This document shows, one piece after another, positions 1-8,300 of a stretch of DNA of 19,436 nucleotides. The DNA lies in the NCBI GenBank assembly GCA_964572965.1, contig CAZNHL010000072.1:1-19436 (forward strand), written 5' to 3'. Source of the DNA: CAZNHL01 sp964572965. GTDB lineage: Bacteria; Bacteroidota; Bacteroidia; Cytophagales; UBA9547. How positions within the stretch are numbered: position 1 is the first letter of the stretch; the number at the start of each line of letters is the position of its first letter. Position numbers and translations under genes: made by a program. Under the pieces are notes generated by a model, which was given only the letters and a program-made list of their open reading frames with translations, was not told where the DNA came from and did no database searches.

Positions 1-2
1 GA

Positions 3-1682
3 ATGAAAGCTGTCATGAATGAATTGGAGAAATCTCCTGAGGTAATCCTTTTCATTGATGAGATCCATACGATTGTTGGTGCAGGCGGAGCTTCCGGTTC
101 CCTTGATGCATCAAACATGTTCAAACCGGCTTTGGCGAGGGGAGACATACAATGTATTGGTGCCACGACGTTGGATGAATATCGTCAGTACATAGAAAAA
201 GACGGGGCTTTGGCTCGTCGTTTCCAACAAGTAATGGTGGATGCAACTTCTCCAGAAGAAACAGTGGAGATTTTGAACAACATCAAAGACAAGTATGAAG
301 ATCACCACCATGTGAACTATTCACAGGAAGCGATTGAGTCTTGTGTGAAATTATCTGACCGTTATATTTCTGATCGTTTCTTGCCGGATAAGGCGATTGA
401 CGTAATGGATGAAGTTGGTGCTCGTGTGCATATCTCTAACATTCACGTTCCTGAGGATATCGTGACATTAGAAGAGCACATTGAGAATATTAAGAAAGAG
501 AAGAATAAGGTTGTAAAAAGCCAGAAGTACGAGGAAGCTGCTCAATTGCGCGACAAGGAGAAAAAATTGTTAGAGCAATTAGATCAGGCGAAACTTCGCT
601 GGGAAGAAGAGACCAAGCAAAAACGTTATGCTGTTAAAGAAGATGACGTAGCTGCTGTGATCGCAATGATGACAGGTATACCTGTAAGCCGTATTGCTCA
701 GAACGAAAGTAGCAAGCTTTTAGGAATGGCCGATACACTTAAGGCAAAAATCATTGGTCAGAACCCTCCGATTGAAAAATTGGTGAAGGCGATTCAGCGT
801 ACTCGTGTTGGTTTGAAAGATCCGAAAAAACCAATCGGTTCATTCATCTTTTTAGGTCCGACAGGGGTTGGTAAAACTGAATTGGCTAAAGTATTGGCAA
901 CTTATTTGTTCGATAAAGAAGATGCACTGGTACGTGTTGATATGAGTGAGTATATGGAGAAATTCTCTATCTCTCGCTTGGTAGGAGCGCCTCCGGGATA
1001 TGTGGGTTATGAAGAAGGCGGTCAGTTAACTGAAAAAATCCGTCGTAAACCATATAGCGTTATCTTATTGGATGAGATCGAAAAAGCTCACCCTGATGTA
1101 TTCAACTTGTTGTTACAGGTATTGGATGACGGTATCTTAACTGATGGCTTGGGCCGCAGAGTTGACTTCAGAAACACAATCATCATTATGACATCTAACA
1201 TTGGTGTTCGTGACCTGAAAGATTTCGGTACTGGTATCGGTTTCAGTACTCAGGCTCGTACAGAAAATAACGATGACATGATGAAGAGCACAATCCAGAA
1301 CGCGTTGAGAAAGGCATTTTCGCCTGAATTCCTGAACCGTTTGGATGATGTGATTGTGTTCAATTCTCTTGAAAGAACTGATATCCATAAAATCATTGAT
1401 ATCAGTCTTGGTAAATTGCTTACAAGAATTAGCTCACTTGGTTATAAAGTAGAGTTGACAGACAAAGCGAAAGACTTCTTATCTGAAAAAGGTTATGACC
1501 AACAGTATGGCGCAAGACCTTTGAACAGAGCCATACAGAAATACCTTGAAGATCCGATTGCAGAAGAAATTCTGAAAGGAGATCTGGCAGAAGGCGATAC
1601 AATTATCGCTGATTATGAGGGTACTGGAGACGAACTTTCGTTCAAAATAAATAAGAAAACTCCCTCGGGTGATGTGAAATAA
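3..1682 (+). CDS. clpC: ATP-dependent Clp protease ATP-binding subunit ClpC, 5' truncated
   Basis: This is the C-terminal 559 residues of a ClpC-type AAA+ unfoldase, which unfolds substrates and feeds them to ClpP in the cytoplasm. The reading frame is cut by the window edge, so the first ATG is internal; the N-terminal repeat domain and the first Walker A lie outside. Visible in order: Walker B of NBD1 (D19-E20 in LFIDEIHT), a UVR-like coiled middle domain at about 160-200 (KYEEAAQLRDKEKKL), NBD2 Walker A (GPTGVGKT, 285-292), NBD2 Walker B (D357-E358 in LLDEIEKAH), a ClpP-docking type IGF loop (412-414), and the small C-terminal domain with GARPLNRAI. The middle domain and IGF loop fit ClpC rather than ClpB, which has a longer middle domain and no ClpP loop. 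It is followed by its own terminator, so it ends a transcription unit. Confidence 0.95.
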   Translation: MKAVMNELEKSPEVILFIDEIHTIVGAGGASGSLDASNMFKPALARGDIQCIGATTLDEYRQYIEKDGALARRFQQVMVDATSPEETVEILNNIKDKYEDHHHVNYSQEAIESCVKLSDRYISDRFLPDKAIDVMDEVGARVHISNIHVPEDIVTLEEHIENIKKEKNKVVKSQKYEEAAQLRDKEKKLLEQLDQAKLRWEEETKQKRYAVKEDDVAAVIAMMTGIPVSRIAQNESSKLLGMADTLKAKIIGQNPPIEKLVKAIQRTRVGLKDPKKPIGSFIFLGPTGVGKTELAKVLATYLFDKEDALVRVDMSEYMEKFSISRLVGAPPGYVGYEEGGQLTEKIRRKPYSVILLDEIEKAHPDVFNLLLQVLDDGILTDGLGRRVDFRNTIIIMTSNIGVRDLKDFGTGIGFSTQARTENNDDMMKSTIQNALRKAFSPEFLNRLDDVIVFNSLERTDIHKIIDISLGKLLTRISSLGYKVELTDKAKDFLSEKGYDQQYGARPLNRAIQKYLEDPIAEEILKGDLAEGDTIIADYEGTGDELSFKINKKTPSGDVK

Positions 1683-1686
1683 TTTG

Positions 1687-1716
1687 AGTCCCGCTTTTAA
1701 GCGGGACTTTTTTTTT
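1687..1716 (+). terminator. Rho-independent terminator of clpC
   Basis: An 8-bp perfect stem (AGTCCCGC / GCGGGACT) closes a six-base loop and runs into nine Ts. It begins five bases after the clpC stop codon. This is a classic intrinsic terminator. Confidence 0.93.
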
Positions 1717-1752
1717 ATTACATTTAGAAAGAAATATAAATTAAACAGGTAG

Positions 1753-1793
1753 TTATATAAATAATCTGATAAAATTTTAGATTATTTATATAA
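1753..1793. repeat. Perfect 15-bp inverted repeat upstream of the TerB-like gene
   Basis: The arms TTATATAAATAATCT (1753-1767) and AGATTATTTATATAA (1779-1793) are exact reverse complements around an 11-nt spacer that itself contains AAAATTTT. It lies between the clpC terminator and a candidate -7 box. It could be a regulator binding site or a remnant repeat. A/T richness makes chance palindromes more likely, but 15 paired bases is long. Confidence 0.6.
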
Positions 1794-1798
1794 TTATA

Positions 1799-1806
1799 TA
1801 TATTTG
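1799..1806 (+). promoter_or_regulatory. Candidate Bacteroidota -7 element for the TerB-like gene
   Basis: TATATTTG matches the Bacteroidota -7 consensus TAnnTTTG and sits 29 nt before the ATG at 1836. No clear TTG is present at the -33 position, and the surrounding DNA is nearly all A/T, so this is a weak call. Confidence 0.35.
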
Positions 1807-1835
1807 ATAACGAATATAAAATACCCTACAACTGT

Positions 1836-2270
1836 ATGTTTGATTTCTTCGAAAGCAAAGAGGCTAAAAGAAAAAAAAGCCACCTGAAAAATCTAGTTGC
1901 GCTTGCAAAGCTTGATGGCCATGTTACAAAAGAGGAATTAAGTTTCCTTTTGAAAGTGGGAGAGCGTAACGGCGTTAAAGCTGATGATGTAAAGAAGATG
2001 ATTCTTCGTACAACAACGGTGAAAGTTACGAGACCTGCAACTGACAATGATCGTTTCGATTACATTTTTGATTTGATTGAAATGACTTTGGTTGATGGTG
2101 TTATGGATGAAGATGAAATCGACTTCTGCGTAGATACTGCAGCTAAGTTGGGCTTCCGTCCTGCAATTTCAGGCGTTTTGGTACGTAAAATTGCTGTAGA
2201 TATTATGGAAGGTCTTGAAAAAGAAAGCATCAGATCTAAAGTTGAAAGTTTCTTGAACTTCAAGAAGTAA
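1836..2270 (+). CDS. TerB-fold (tellurite resistance TerB-like) small protein
   Basis: A 144-residue acidic and basic helical protein with no signal peptide or membrane segment, so cytosolic. Two copies of an acidic turn typical of the TerB/DjlA-N helical fold can be seen: LDGHVTKEE at 26-34 and VDGVMDEDE at 86-94, one in each half. In that fold the conserved acidic residues are thought to bind metal. The N terminus (FFESKEAKRKKSHLKNL) is strongly charged. It stands alone, behind the clpC terminator and in front of a two-way terminator. No other ter genes are nearby, so actual tellurite resistance is not implied; many single TerB proteins have no assigned role. The start is chosen as the first ATG, with no Shine-Dalgarno site visible. 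Confidence 0.8.
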   Translation: MFDFFESKEAKRKKSHLKNLVALAKLDGHVTKEELSFLLKVGERNGVKADDVKKMILRTTTVKVTRPATDNDRFDYIFDLIEMTLVDGVMDEDEIDFCVDTAAKLGFRPAISGVLVRKIAVDIMEGLEKESIRSKVESFLNFKK

Positions 2271-2285
2271 TTTCTAATAGACACC

Positions 2286-2325
2286 AAAAAAGGCTGTTAA
2301 CCTTAATCAGGTTAACAGCCTTTTT
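2286..2325. terminator. Bidirectional terminator between the TerB-like gene and the antiporter
   Basis: An 11-bp perfect stem (GGCTGTTAACC / GGTTAACAGCC, 2292-2302 and 2310-2320) with a 7-nt loop has six As on its left and five Ts on its right, so it can end transcripts from both strands. It lies between two convergent genes, 15 nt after the TerB-like stop and 113 nt beyond the antiporter stop. Confidence 0.9.
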
Positions 2326-2370
2326 GCGTTTTATGGTGAGAATGCTGAGATTAATATTACTCTTTTCGAT

Positions 2371-2397
2371 AGGTTCAGGTAACTATGAAGGTGGCCG
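2371..2397. repeat. Degenerate copy of a short dispersed palindromic repeat
   Basis: This 27-nt stretch matches 5138-5164 at 21 of 27 positions, including TGAAGGTGGC exactly. Both copies are intergenic, just downstream of genes. It resembles short palindromic repeats that recur between Bacteroidota genes, but this copy folds less well than the one at 5130. Confidence 0.5.
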
Positions 2398-2438
2398 AGA
2401 AGCCACAAATAAGTTTCTTAAACTGGGTCACTTTACAA

Positions 2439-3119
2439 TTATTTTTCCAGCGATAGCTTACGTTCTTCAAGGTCTAGTTCATATTCCATATTTCTGAGTA
2501 CTTCAAAATCTGCATCACCTTTTTTCTGCATTTCAATAATCAGGTTTCTTTCAAGTTTTAGCAATGACTGTTTCAATTCTGTCATTTGATCATAGAGTTC
2601 GCCACCGTTAATAATAGAGATGTTTTCTTCACGGATACGATTATAGAGTCTGTCAATTTTTAGCTCGTAGTTTTCTTTTACATGTTTAAAAACTGTTTCA
2701 TCAATTTTGTTTGCGTAGTTTTCTTCCAAATAGGCAAGAGCAGCTTTAGCAACTATTAAGTGTGTTGCTTTTTTGTGTGCATGCTCTGCTAGGTGATCAG
2801 GTTTGATACCAAGCAGCCGGATAAGTAATGGTAAGCTAAGTCCTTGTATAACAAGGGTACATAAAATCACGCTAAACGTTATAAACAGAATTGTACTTCG
2901 GTATGGGAAAGGATGTCCGTTATTCATTGTAATAGGTAATGCCAGGGCTGCTGCCAGTGAAACTACTCCTCGCATACCTGACCATGCAATAATGCTCACC
3001 ATTTGCCAGCTGGGTTTTTCCTCTGTATTTCTGATGTGTTTACTGATAAGCCTTGGTAAATAGGTAGCAGGAAATACCCAAATGATTCTGATGACAATAA
3101 CCACAAGGCTGATGATCAT
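2439..3119 (-). CDS. Na+/H+ antiporter (CPA1/NhaP type), C-terminal fragment
   Basis: This is the C-terminal part of one antiporter gene that is broken in this sequence; the frame is open back to the N gap, and the ATG at 3119 is internal. It begins with a transmembrane segment rich in V and I (MIISLVVIVIRIIWVF), followed by WSGMRGVVSLAAALALP, the conserved Arg-containing helix of CPA1 exchangers, then two more hydrophobic segments. The last 100 or so residues are a charged helical cytoplasmic tail. Residues just before the internal ATG (GFG) repeat those in the middle fragment, which shows where the two pieces should join. As assembled, the three pieces cannot make one protein; I think the genomic gene is intact. 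Confidence 0.85.
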   Translation of the reverse strand: MIISLVVIVIRIIWVFPATYLPRLISKHIRNTEEKPSWQMVSIIAWSGMRGVVSLAAALALPITMNNGHPFPYRSTILFITFSVILCTLVIQGLSLPLLIRLLGIKPDHLAEHAHKKATHLIVAKAALAYLEENYANKIDETVFKHVKENYELKIDRLYNRIREENISIINGGELYDQMTELKQSLLKLERNLIIEMQKKGDADFEVLRNMEYELDLEERKLSLEK

Positions 3120-3132
3120 GCCAAAGCCGATC

Positions 3133-3142
3133 NNNNNNNNNN
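3133..3142. other. Assembly gap of ten Ns with duplicated flanks
   Basis: Ten Ns interrupt the antiporter gene. The 16 bases before the gap (3117-3132) reappear exactly at 3173-3188 on the other side, so two contig ends overlap rather than leave a gap. The 30 bases at 3143-3172 have no counterpart in the expected protein. Confidence 0.9.
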
Positions 3143-3760
3143 GGTAATATAGCTGAAGATCTCAACCGCCCCCATGCCAAAGCCGATCAGGCGGGAAAGC
3201 GTGAGCCCGTCGAGGTCTTTGATAATCATTGGCAGCTGAAGACCGATCAAAATGAATACACTGCCTTCCATAATGAAATTCAATGTTTCCCAAACACCGT
3301 AAGTCATAATACGTGTGTCATTGGTAAACAATCTTGGAGATTGCCATGATAAGTAAAGCCCGCACGTAACCACGGCAAGTACGCCGGAACCATAGAATGT
3401 TTCAGCCGTCACATAAGCTATATAAGGAGCCAGTAAAGTTAAAACAGTGTTTACAACGGCATTATGCTGGATTTTACAGTGCAGCCATGATAGTGAATAG
3501 CCCAGGAAAAGGCCGAATGCTATGCCTACAAATGATAAAATGAAAAATTGTGATATTGCTGTAGTCAATACAAAAGTACCGGTAGTGACTGCCAGAATAG
3601 CATATTTATAAGCAATCAGGCCGGAGGCGTCATTGATAAGGCTTTCTCCTTCAAGGATAGTAATTACGCGTTTAGGTAATCCTAAACCTTTCATAGCTGC
3701 AGAGGCCGCTACGGCATCCGGAGGAGAAACGATTGCTCCCAATACAAAAGCCAGTCCCAT
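3143..3760 (-). CDS. Na+/H+ antiporter (CPA1/NhaP type), middle fragment
   Basis: This is the transport core of the same antiporter. It contains LGAIVSPPDAVAASA, the conserved helix with the SPPDA motif, and LEGESLINDASGLIAYK, with the Asn-Asp pair at the ion-binding site of CPA1 exchangers. Several further membrane helices follow, up to GFILIGLQLP-like sequence near the gap. The apparent ATG at 3760 is not a true start: family members run straight from the N-terminal piece into this one (GMSW-LAFVLG). The last ten residues before the Ns (from GAVEIF on) are foreign to the family and come from the doubtful contig end at 3143-3172. Confidence 0.85.
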
Positions 3761-4098
3761 GACATACCGGGAATCAGGTAATAAGCAGCACAGGCTACAA
3801 TAACTGTTGTAAATATTACCAGCCCTATTGCTAATGTTGAAATGGCTCTTTTCCAGCGTTTAAATTCATGTAGTGAAGTAAACCATGAAGCTCTGTATAA
3901 TAGAGGTGGCAGGAAGATGAAAAATACAATATCCGGATTGAGCGTAACAGCCGGAAGGGGAAGAAAGCCCATTGCCAACCCGGCAACTACAAGAACGATA
4001 GGTATTGAGATCCTTATCTTTTCTGCGAAAACAGAGAGAACTGCAACAATCCCTAAAAGTAAAATGAATACGCTGACCTCAGCGGCAAATCCGTGCAT
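3709..4098 (-). CDS. Na+/H+ antiporter (CPA1/NhaP type), N-terminal fragment with true start
   Basis: This piece carries the true start of the antiporter, an inner-membrane exchanger of Na+ for H+. Residues 1-112 or so are family-like: three or four hydrophobic helices, including LLLGIVAVLSVFAEKIRISIPIVLVVAGLAMGF and PDIVFFIFLPPLLY. From GMSW on, the frame is wrong (DWLLYWEQ...). Adding one G to the GGG run at 3756-3758 turns GMSW-DWLLYW into GMSW-GLAFVLG and joins the next fragment. With this repair and the 56-nt collapse at the gap, the gene at 2439-4098 would encode 534 residues, a normal size for the family. It diverges from the TonB-like gene across a 309-nt gap. Confidence 0.85.
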   Translation of the reverse strand: MHGFAAEVSVFILLLGIVAVLSVFAEKIRISIPIVLVVAGLAMGFLPLPAVTLNPDIVFFIFLPPLLYRASWFTSLHEFKRWKRAISTLAIGLVIFTTVIVACAAYYLIPGMSWDWLLYWEQSFLLRMP

Positions 4099-4120
4099 AG
4101 TGTTTGAAGTAACTGACTCC

Positions 4121-4128
4121 CAAATTTA
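4121..4128 (-). promoter_or_regulatory. Candidate -7 element of the antiporter gene
   Basis: The minus strand reads TAAATTTG here, matching TAnnTTTG, 22 nt before the antiporter ATG. No TTG is seen at the usual -33 distance, so the call rests on one box. It lies in the 309-nt divergent intergenic region (4099-4407), which otherwise holds a hairpin at 4189-4212 and no gene that I can support. Confidence 0.35.
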
Positions 4129-4188
4129 GAAAAAAGAGAGAGATAATTAGGTTATCATTTTGATGGTACACCTTTCTGATAGTTAGAG

Positions 4189-4212
4189 ATGTCAGATGTT
4201 TCCATCTGACAT
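4189..4212. repeat. Perfect 10-bp hairpin in the divergent intergenic region
   Basis: ATGTCAGATG and CATCTGACAT pair exactly around the four-base loop TTTC. There is no T-run on either side, so it is not an ordinary terminator. It lies between divergent genes and may be an operator or a small dispersed palindrome. Confidence 0.65.
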
Positions 4213-4407
4213 TAGTATGAATATCCCTGGTTATAATCGTTACTGATGATCGTGAGTATTTTGGCTGAATATGGTTTGCTAAGTCAGCTAGATATGTAGG
4301 GTCTAAAGCCCCTGCATTACGGCAACTGATAATTTCTCCGGTACAGTACAACTTCTAAAGGGAAAAAGCGTTCAGGTTAAAATTCTTCTTGATAAAACGG
4401 TCAGTTT

Positions 4408-5130
4408 ATGGATACTCAAAAAAGCTATAAAGTTGAAGGATTGCTGGGAGCTGTCTTCACACATTTGTTTGTATTATTACTTCTGCTTGTTGTAATCTGG
4501 GGAGGCTCTTCTACGGTTGTGAATTCAAAAAACAGAGGTTCAGGACCGGAAGGATTAGAAATTATTCTGGGAAATGATATTAATGGTTCGGGTAGGCAGC
4601 AAAGCGAGAATACCCATCAATCGCAGGAGCCCGCAAAGGTTAGTCAAACCGTTTCACAAGCACCACAAGAGTTAATCAGATCCAATGAAGTAGGAAATGA
4701 AATTACAGTACAAGATGTGAAAGCACAGGAACCTGGTCAACAACAGGTTTATGCCAGAGCAATTTATTCCGGAACCACTGGTAACGGCGATACAAATGAG
4801 TCAGGAAATTTCGGAAAGCCTGATGGCTCTCCTGATGGAAATTCTCTTTATGACGGAGGTACGTCTTCACTTGATATGGCAGGCTGGATTTGGGATAGGA
4901 AACCTGTAGTGGATGACAGAACTGAAGAAAGTGGGCGTATTAAGTTTAAAATAAAAATCAATGCTGACGGGGAAGTAGAATCTGTTACTGCGGTAGAAAA
5001 GTCGGTGAGCCCTTCTTTGGTGAGATTATATTTGGAAGAAGTTCAAAAACTTAGTTTTTCGCGTTCAAATGGCCGTCCCGTAAACGAAGGTGCATCAGGC
5101 TATATTACCTTTGTGATTCATTCAAGATAG
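4408..5130 (+). CDS. TonB-like energy transducer protein
   Basis: A 240-residue protein with a single N-terminal membrane anchor (about 11-32, GLLGAVFTHLFVLLLLLVVI), a long low-complexity linker rich in Gly, Ser, Gln and Asn (about 40-155), and a small C-terminal domain from about 170 (SGRIKFKIKINADGEVESV, ending SGYITFVIH). That layout, with the inner-membrane anchor, periplasmic linker and C-terminal alpha/beta domain, is that of Bacteroidota TonB-type proteins, which couple the proton gradient to outer-membrane receptors through ExbB/ExbD. No exbB, exbD or receptor gene is nearby, so the partner is unknown. The Pro-Lys-rich linker of classical TonB is missing and replaced by Gly/Ser/Gln. 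The stop codon is the first base set of a hairpin (5130-5177). Confidence 0.7.
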   Translation: MDTQKSYKVEGLLGAVFTHLFVLLLLLVVIWGGSSTVVNSKNRGSGPEGLEIILGNDINGSGRQQSENTHQSQEPAKVSQTVSQAPQELIRSNEVGNEITVQDVKAQEPGQQQVYARAIYSGTTGNGDTNESGNFGKPDGSPDGNSLYDGGTSSLDMAGWIWDRKPVVDDRTEESGRIKFKIKINADGEVESVTAVEKSVSPSLVRLYLEEVQKLSFSRSNGRPVNEGASGYITFVIHSR

Positions 5131-5177
5131 CTTCTACAGGCTCAGCTACCAGTGAAGGTGGCTGCGCTTGTTGAAGC
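5130..5177. repeat. 21-bp imperfect palindromic repeat after the TonB-like gene
   Basis: The arms 5130-5150 and 5157-5177 pair at 19 of 21 positions when G-U pairs are allowed (17 Watson-Crick, 2 G-U), around the loop AGTGAA. A related copy lies at 2371-2397 (21 of 27 identical), and the minus strand at 13473-13491 matches the left arm at 15 of 19. There is no U-run, so it is more likely a dispersed REP-like element than a normal terminator. Confidence 0.6.
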
Positions 5178-5245
5178 AACATAGGGCATGATTCTGATTT
5201 GGCCTTACTTTATAGTATTTAAAGAATCGGCTCAAGGGATAGAAA

Positions 5246-5276
5246 TTGTATATTCGTATATAAAATCTATCTTTTG
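5246..5276 (+). promoter_or_regulatory. Candidate promoter of the sensor kinase-regulator operon
   Basis: TTG at 5246-5248 is followed after 19 nt by TATCTTTTG (5268-5276), one base longer than the TAnnTTTG consensus. Spacing fits Bacteroidota promoters. If used, transcription would begin near 5283, after the upstream TTG start codon at 5274, which favours the TTG at 5301. Confidence 0.4.
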
Positions 5277-5300
5277 CAGGATTTACCCGTTTTTAATCAA

Positions 5301-8300
5301 TTGAGAGTTTTCATAACATACTGTTTGCTGCTGCTAACGTTTTCACTCAGTGCTCAGCAATATAATTTCAAAAAATACGGACTAACTGAAGGTCTTGCTC
5401 AGTCACAGGTATATGCACTTTGTGAGGACAATAAGGGCTATCTGTGGATGGGAACCAGGGGCGGCGGATTATCCCGTTTTGATGGTGTACAATTCAGTCA
5501 GTTTACGGAAGAAGATGGCCTGAACAATAATTTCATCCGTGCACTTTTTAAAGATTCCCAAGGCAATATATGGATTGGAACTGATCAGGGCTTATCCATA
5601 TATGATGGTAAAACCTTTGTCTCCTATACAGAAAGTGATGGTTTGCAAAATACCGTTATTAATGATTTCTGTCAGGATAATACGGGTGTAGTCTGGGTGG
5701 CTACTGACAGAGGAATTTATCAATACCGCCAAGGGAAATTTGCCGACAGCTATTTGCCCCGATTAAAAGTCACAGCTTTATATAAGAATATCGACGGAAA
5801 TATCTGGGCCGGTACACAATATGGTGTATATGAGATTAATATTAAGAATGCTACACCTGATAAACACTTCATTCGCAAAAATGGTCTTTTAAGTGAAGAT
5901 ATCGCAGACATTACCGGCGATGAGCATGGGAACATCTGGGTAGCAAGTTATGGCGGTGGCCTTAACTTTTATAATGGCAGCAAATTTAAGTCATTTACTA
6001 CTGCCGATGGGCTACCTCATAGAAGTGTATATACGATTTACTCTGCGGGGAGCCAAAAACTTTGGATAGGTTCAAGTCAGGGTGCAAGTATTTTAGACTA
6101 TTCGGAAATTGAAAATGACGTTGTAGCATTCCGCTATTATTCAGAAACCAACGGGCTTAGCAATAATGTTGTCCGGAGTTTTGTCAAAGATACCTCCGGT
6201 GATATGTGGATCGGCACGTCCGGCGGCGGGGTAAACAGGCTCGATAGCGAGCGTTTTATTCACCTTAATGCTGAAAAGGGAAAACTTGGAGAACTCGTTT
6301 TTGCAATTACCGAAGATGAGAAAGGAAATGTCTGGCTTGCCAGTGATGATGGTGGCATTAGTGTGTTTAATGGAAAAACACTTGAGCGTATTGCGGAAAA
6401 AGATGGCTTTACTTCAGGAAAAGTAAAGTGTATTTTTAAAGATAAAAAAGGGGGGATCTGGTTAGGTACAACCGGTAATGGCGCTTATTATTATAATGGC
6501 CGTCAGTTTATTCATTATACACGGGCAAATGGCTTAAGCAGTTTATTTATTAATACAATTTGTGAAGACCGGCAAGGACAAATCTGGTTTGCAACTGCGG
6601 GTGGGGCGGTTTGTTATTTCAATCCACAGACTCATAAATTTACCAGAATCTCTTCAAAACTTCTTGGGACAGACCGCATCAACACAGTTTTTACAGGCAG
6701 TCAGAATAATATCTTGCTGGGGACATTAAATAAAGGCTTATTCAAAATTCCTGCCTTTGCTTCCGGTAAAGAACCAGAGGTGTTACCGGTTCAACAAGAT
6801 AAAGGTAAATCACCTTCCAATGTCCGTTGTATTATAGAAGATCATTCAGGACGGATCCTCGTGGGTACAGCAGGTAATGGAATATGGATATATAATGCTC
6901 AAAAAGGCTATACCAAAGTCGACCTGCAAGGTCAGCCAATGTCGGCCAATATTTACTTTTTGCATCAGGATAAAAAGAAGCAAATCTGGGCCGGTACAGA
7001 CAAAGGCTTGTATCAATTACAGATTAACGAAAATAATGCAGTAAGTAAATTCAGGCATTTTACTCGTACTTCAGGTTTCCTTGGAATTGAGGCTACACAC
7101 AATGCCGTATATGAAGATGCTAAGGGTAATATCTGGTTTGGGTCTATTTCCGGAGTTTATAAATACAATCCGGAGGAGGATGTTTCTGCTGTCAAACCTC
7201 CACAGTTACATATTACAGGCATTAACCTGTTTTTTGACCAGATCCAGAACACACCTTATTATAACAAACAAAGCGCTTCATTTGTGTTGCCATCGCAACT
7301 AGATCTGCCTTATGATAAGAACAGCCTGAGTTTTCAGTTTACAGGTATTTATCTGAAAGAACCGGAATCTGTTTCTTATTCCTGGAAAATGGAAGGTTTT
7401 GATGATGGCTGGTCACCGGTAACAAGCCGTCGTGAAGCAATATATTCAAACCTGCCACCAGGTTCTTATACTTTTCTGGTGAAAGCAAAACAGGCAGAAG
7501 GTGTCTGGACACAGGTGCCGCAATCTTTTTCATTTACAATCAAAGCACCTTTCTGGCAGCAATGGTGGTTTCGGGTCAGTGTTGTAGCTGTGTTACTTGT
7601 CATGATCTGGTTGTTTTATTATTTCAGGATAAAAAGGCTCAAACGTGAAAACGAAATTGAAAAGCAGGTACTCGAAACAGAGAAAAAGCTGGTGGAGTTG
7701 GAGCAAAAAGCTTTGCATTTGCAGATGAATCCGCACTTCCTGTTCAATTGCCTTAATTCCATTAAAGGACTGATTGCCGAAGAGAAACCGGAACAGGCAA
7801 AGATTTATCTGAATCGTTTTGCAAAGCTGATGCGTTCTATTCTGGACAATTCAAGAGATAGTTTTATTGCGCTGGATAGTGAAATTGAATTGCTCAAAAA
7901 TTATGTGCAGCTGGAAAAACTCAGCCATGGAGAAAGCTTTGAGCTTGAAGTGAATCTTAATGAGTTGCCGGACTCAGGTGGTTTACAAATTCCTTCAATG
8001 CTGATTCAGCCATTTGTTGAAAATGCCATTATTCATGGTCTTGCATTGAAAAAAGAAAAAGGTCTGATTATTATCAGCTTCAAAAAGGAGGAAGATTTGC
8101 TACGCTGTACAATTGAAGACAATGGTATAGGCAGGTCAGCAGCAGCAGAAATCGGAAAGAATACTCTTTCAGACCACAAGTCGCTGGCTATTGTTGTGAT
8201 TAAAGAACGTTTGAAAATCCTGACAGGCAGAGAAGATGCTGTTTCAATTGAAGACATGGCCGATGCAGCCGGAAGTGCAACAGGAACAAAAGTAACATTG

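Noticed and set aside
1836..2270. Reading the TerB-like gene as part of a tellurite resistance operon
   Set aside because: No TerC, TerD or other ter genes are present in the window, and the gene stands between terminators.
4079..4351. 90-codon minus-strand frame in the divergent intergenic region
   Set aside because: It includes both arms of the perfect hairpin at 4189-4212 and overlaps the antiporter start in a different frame; the protein has no recognisable features.
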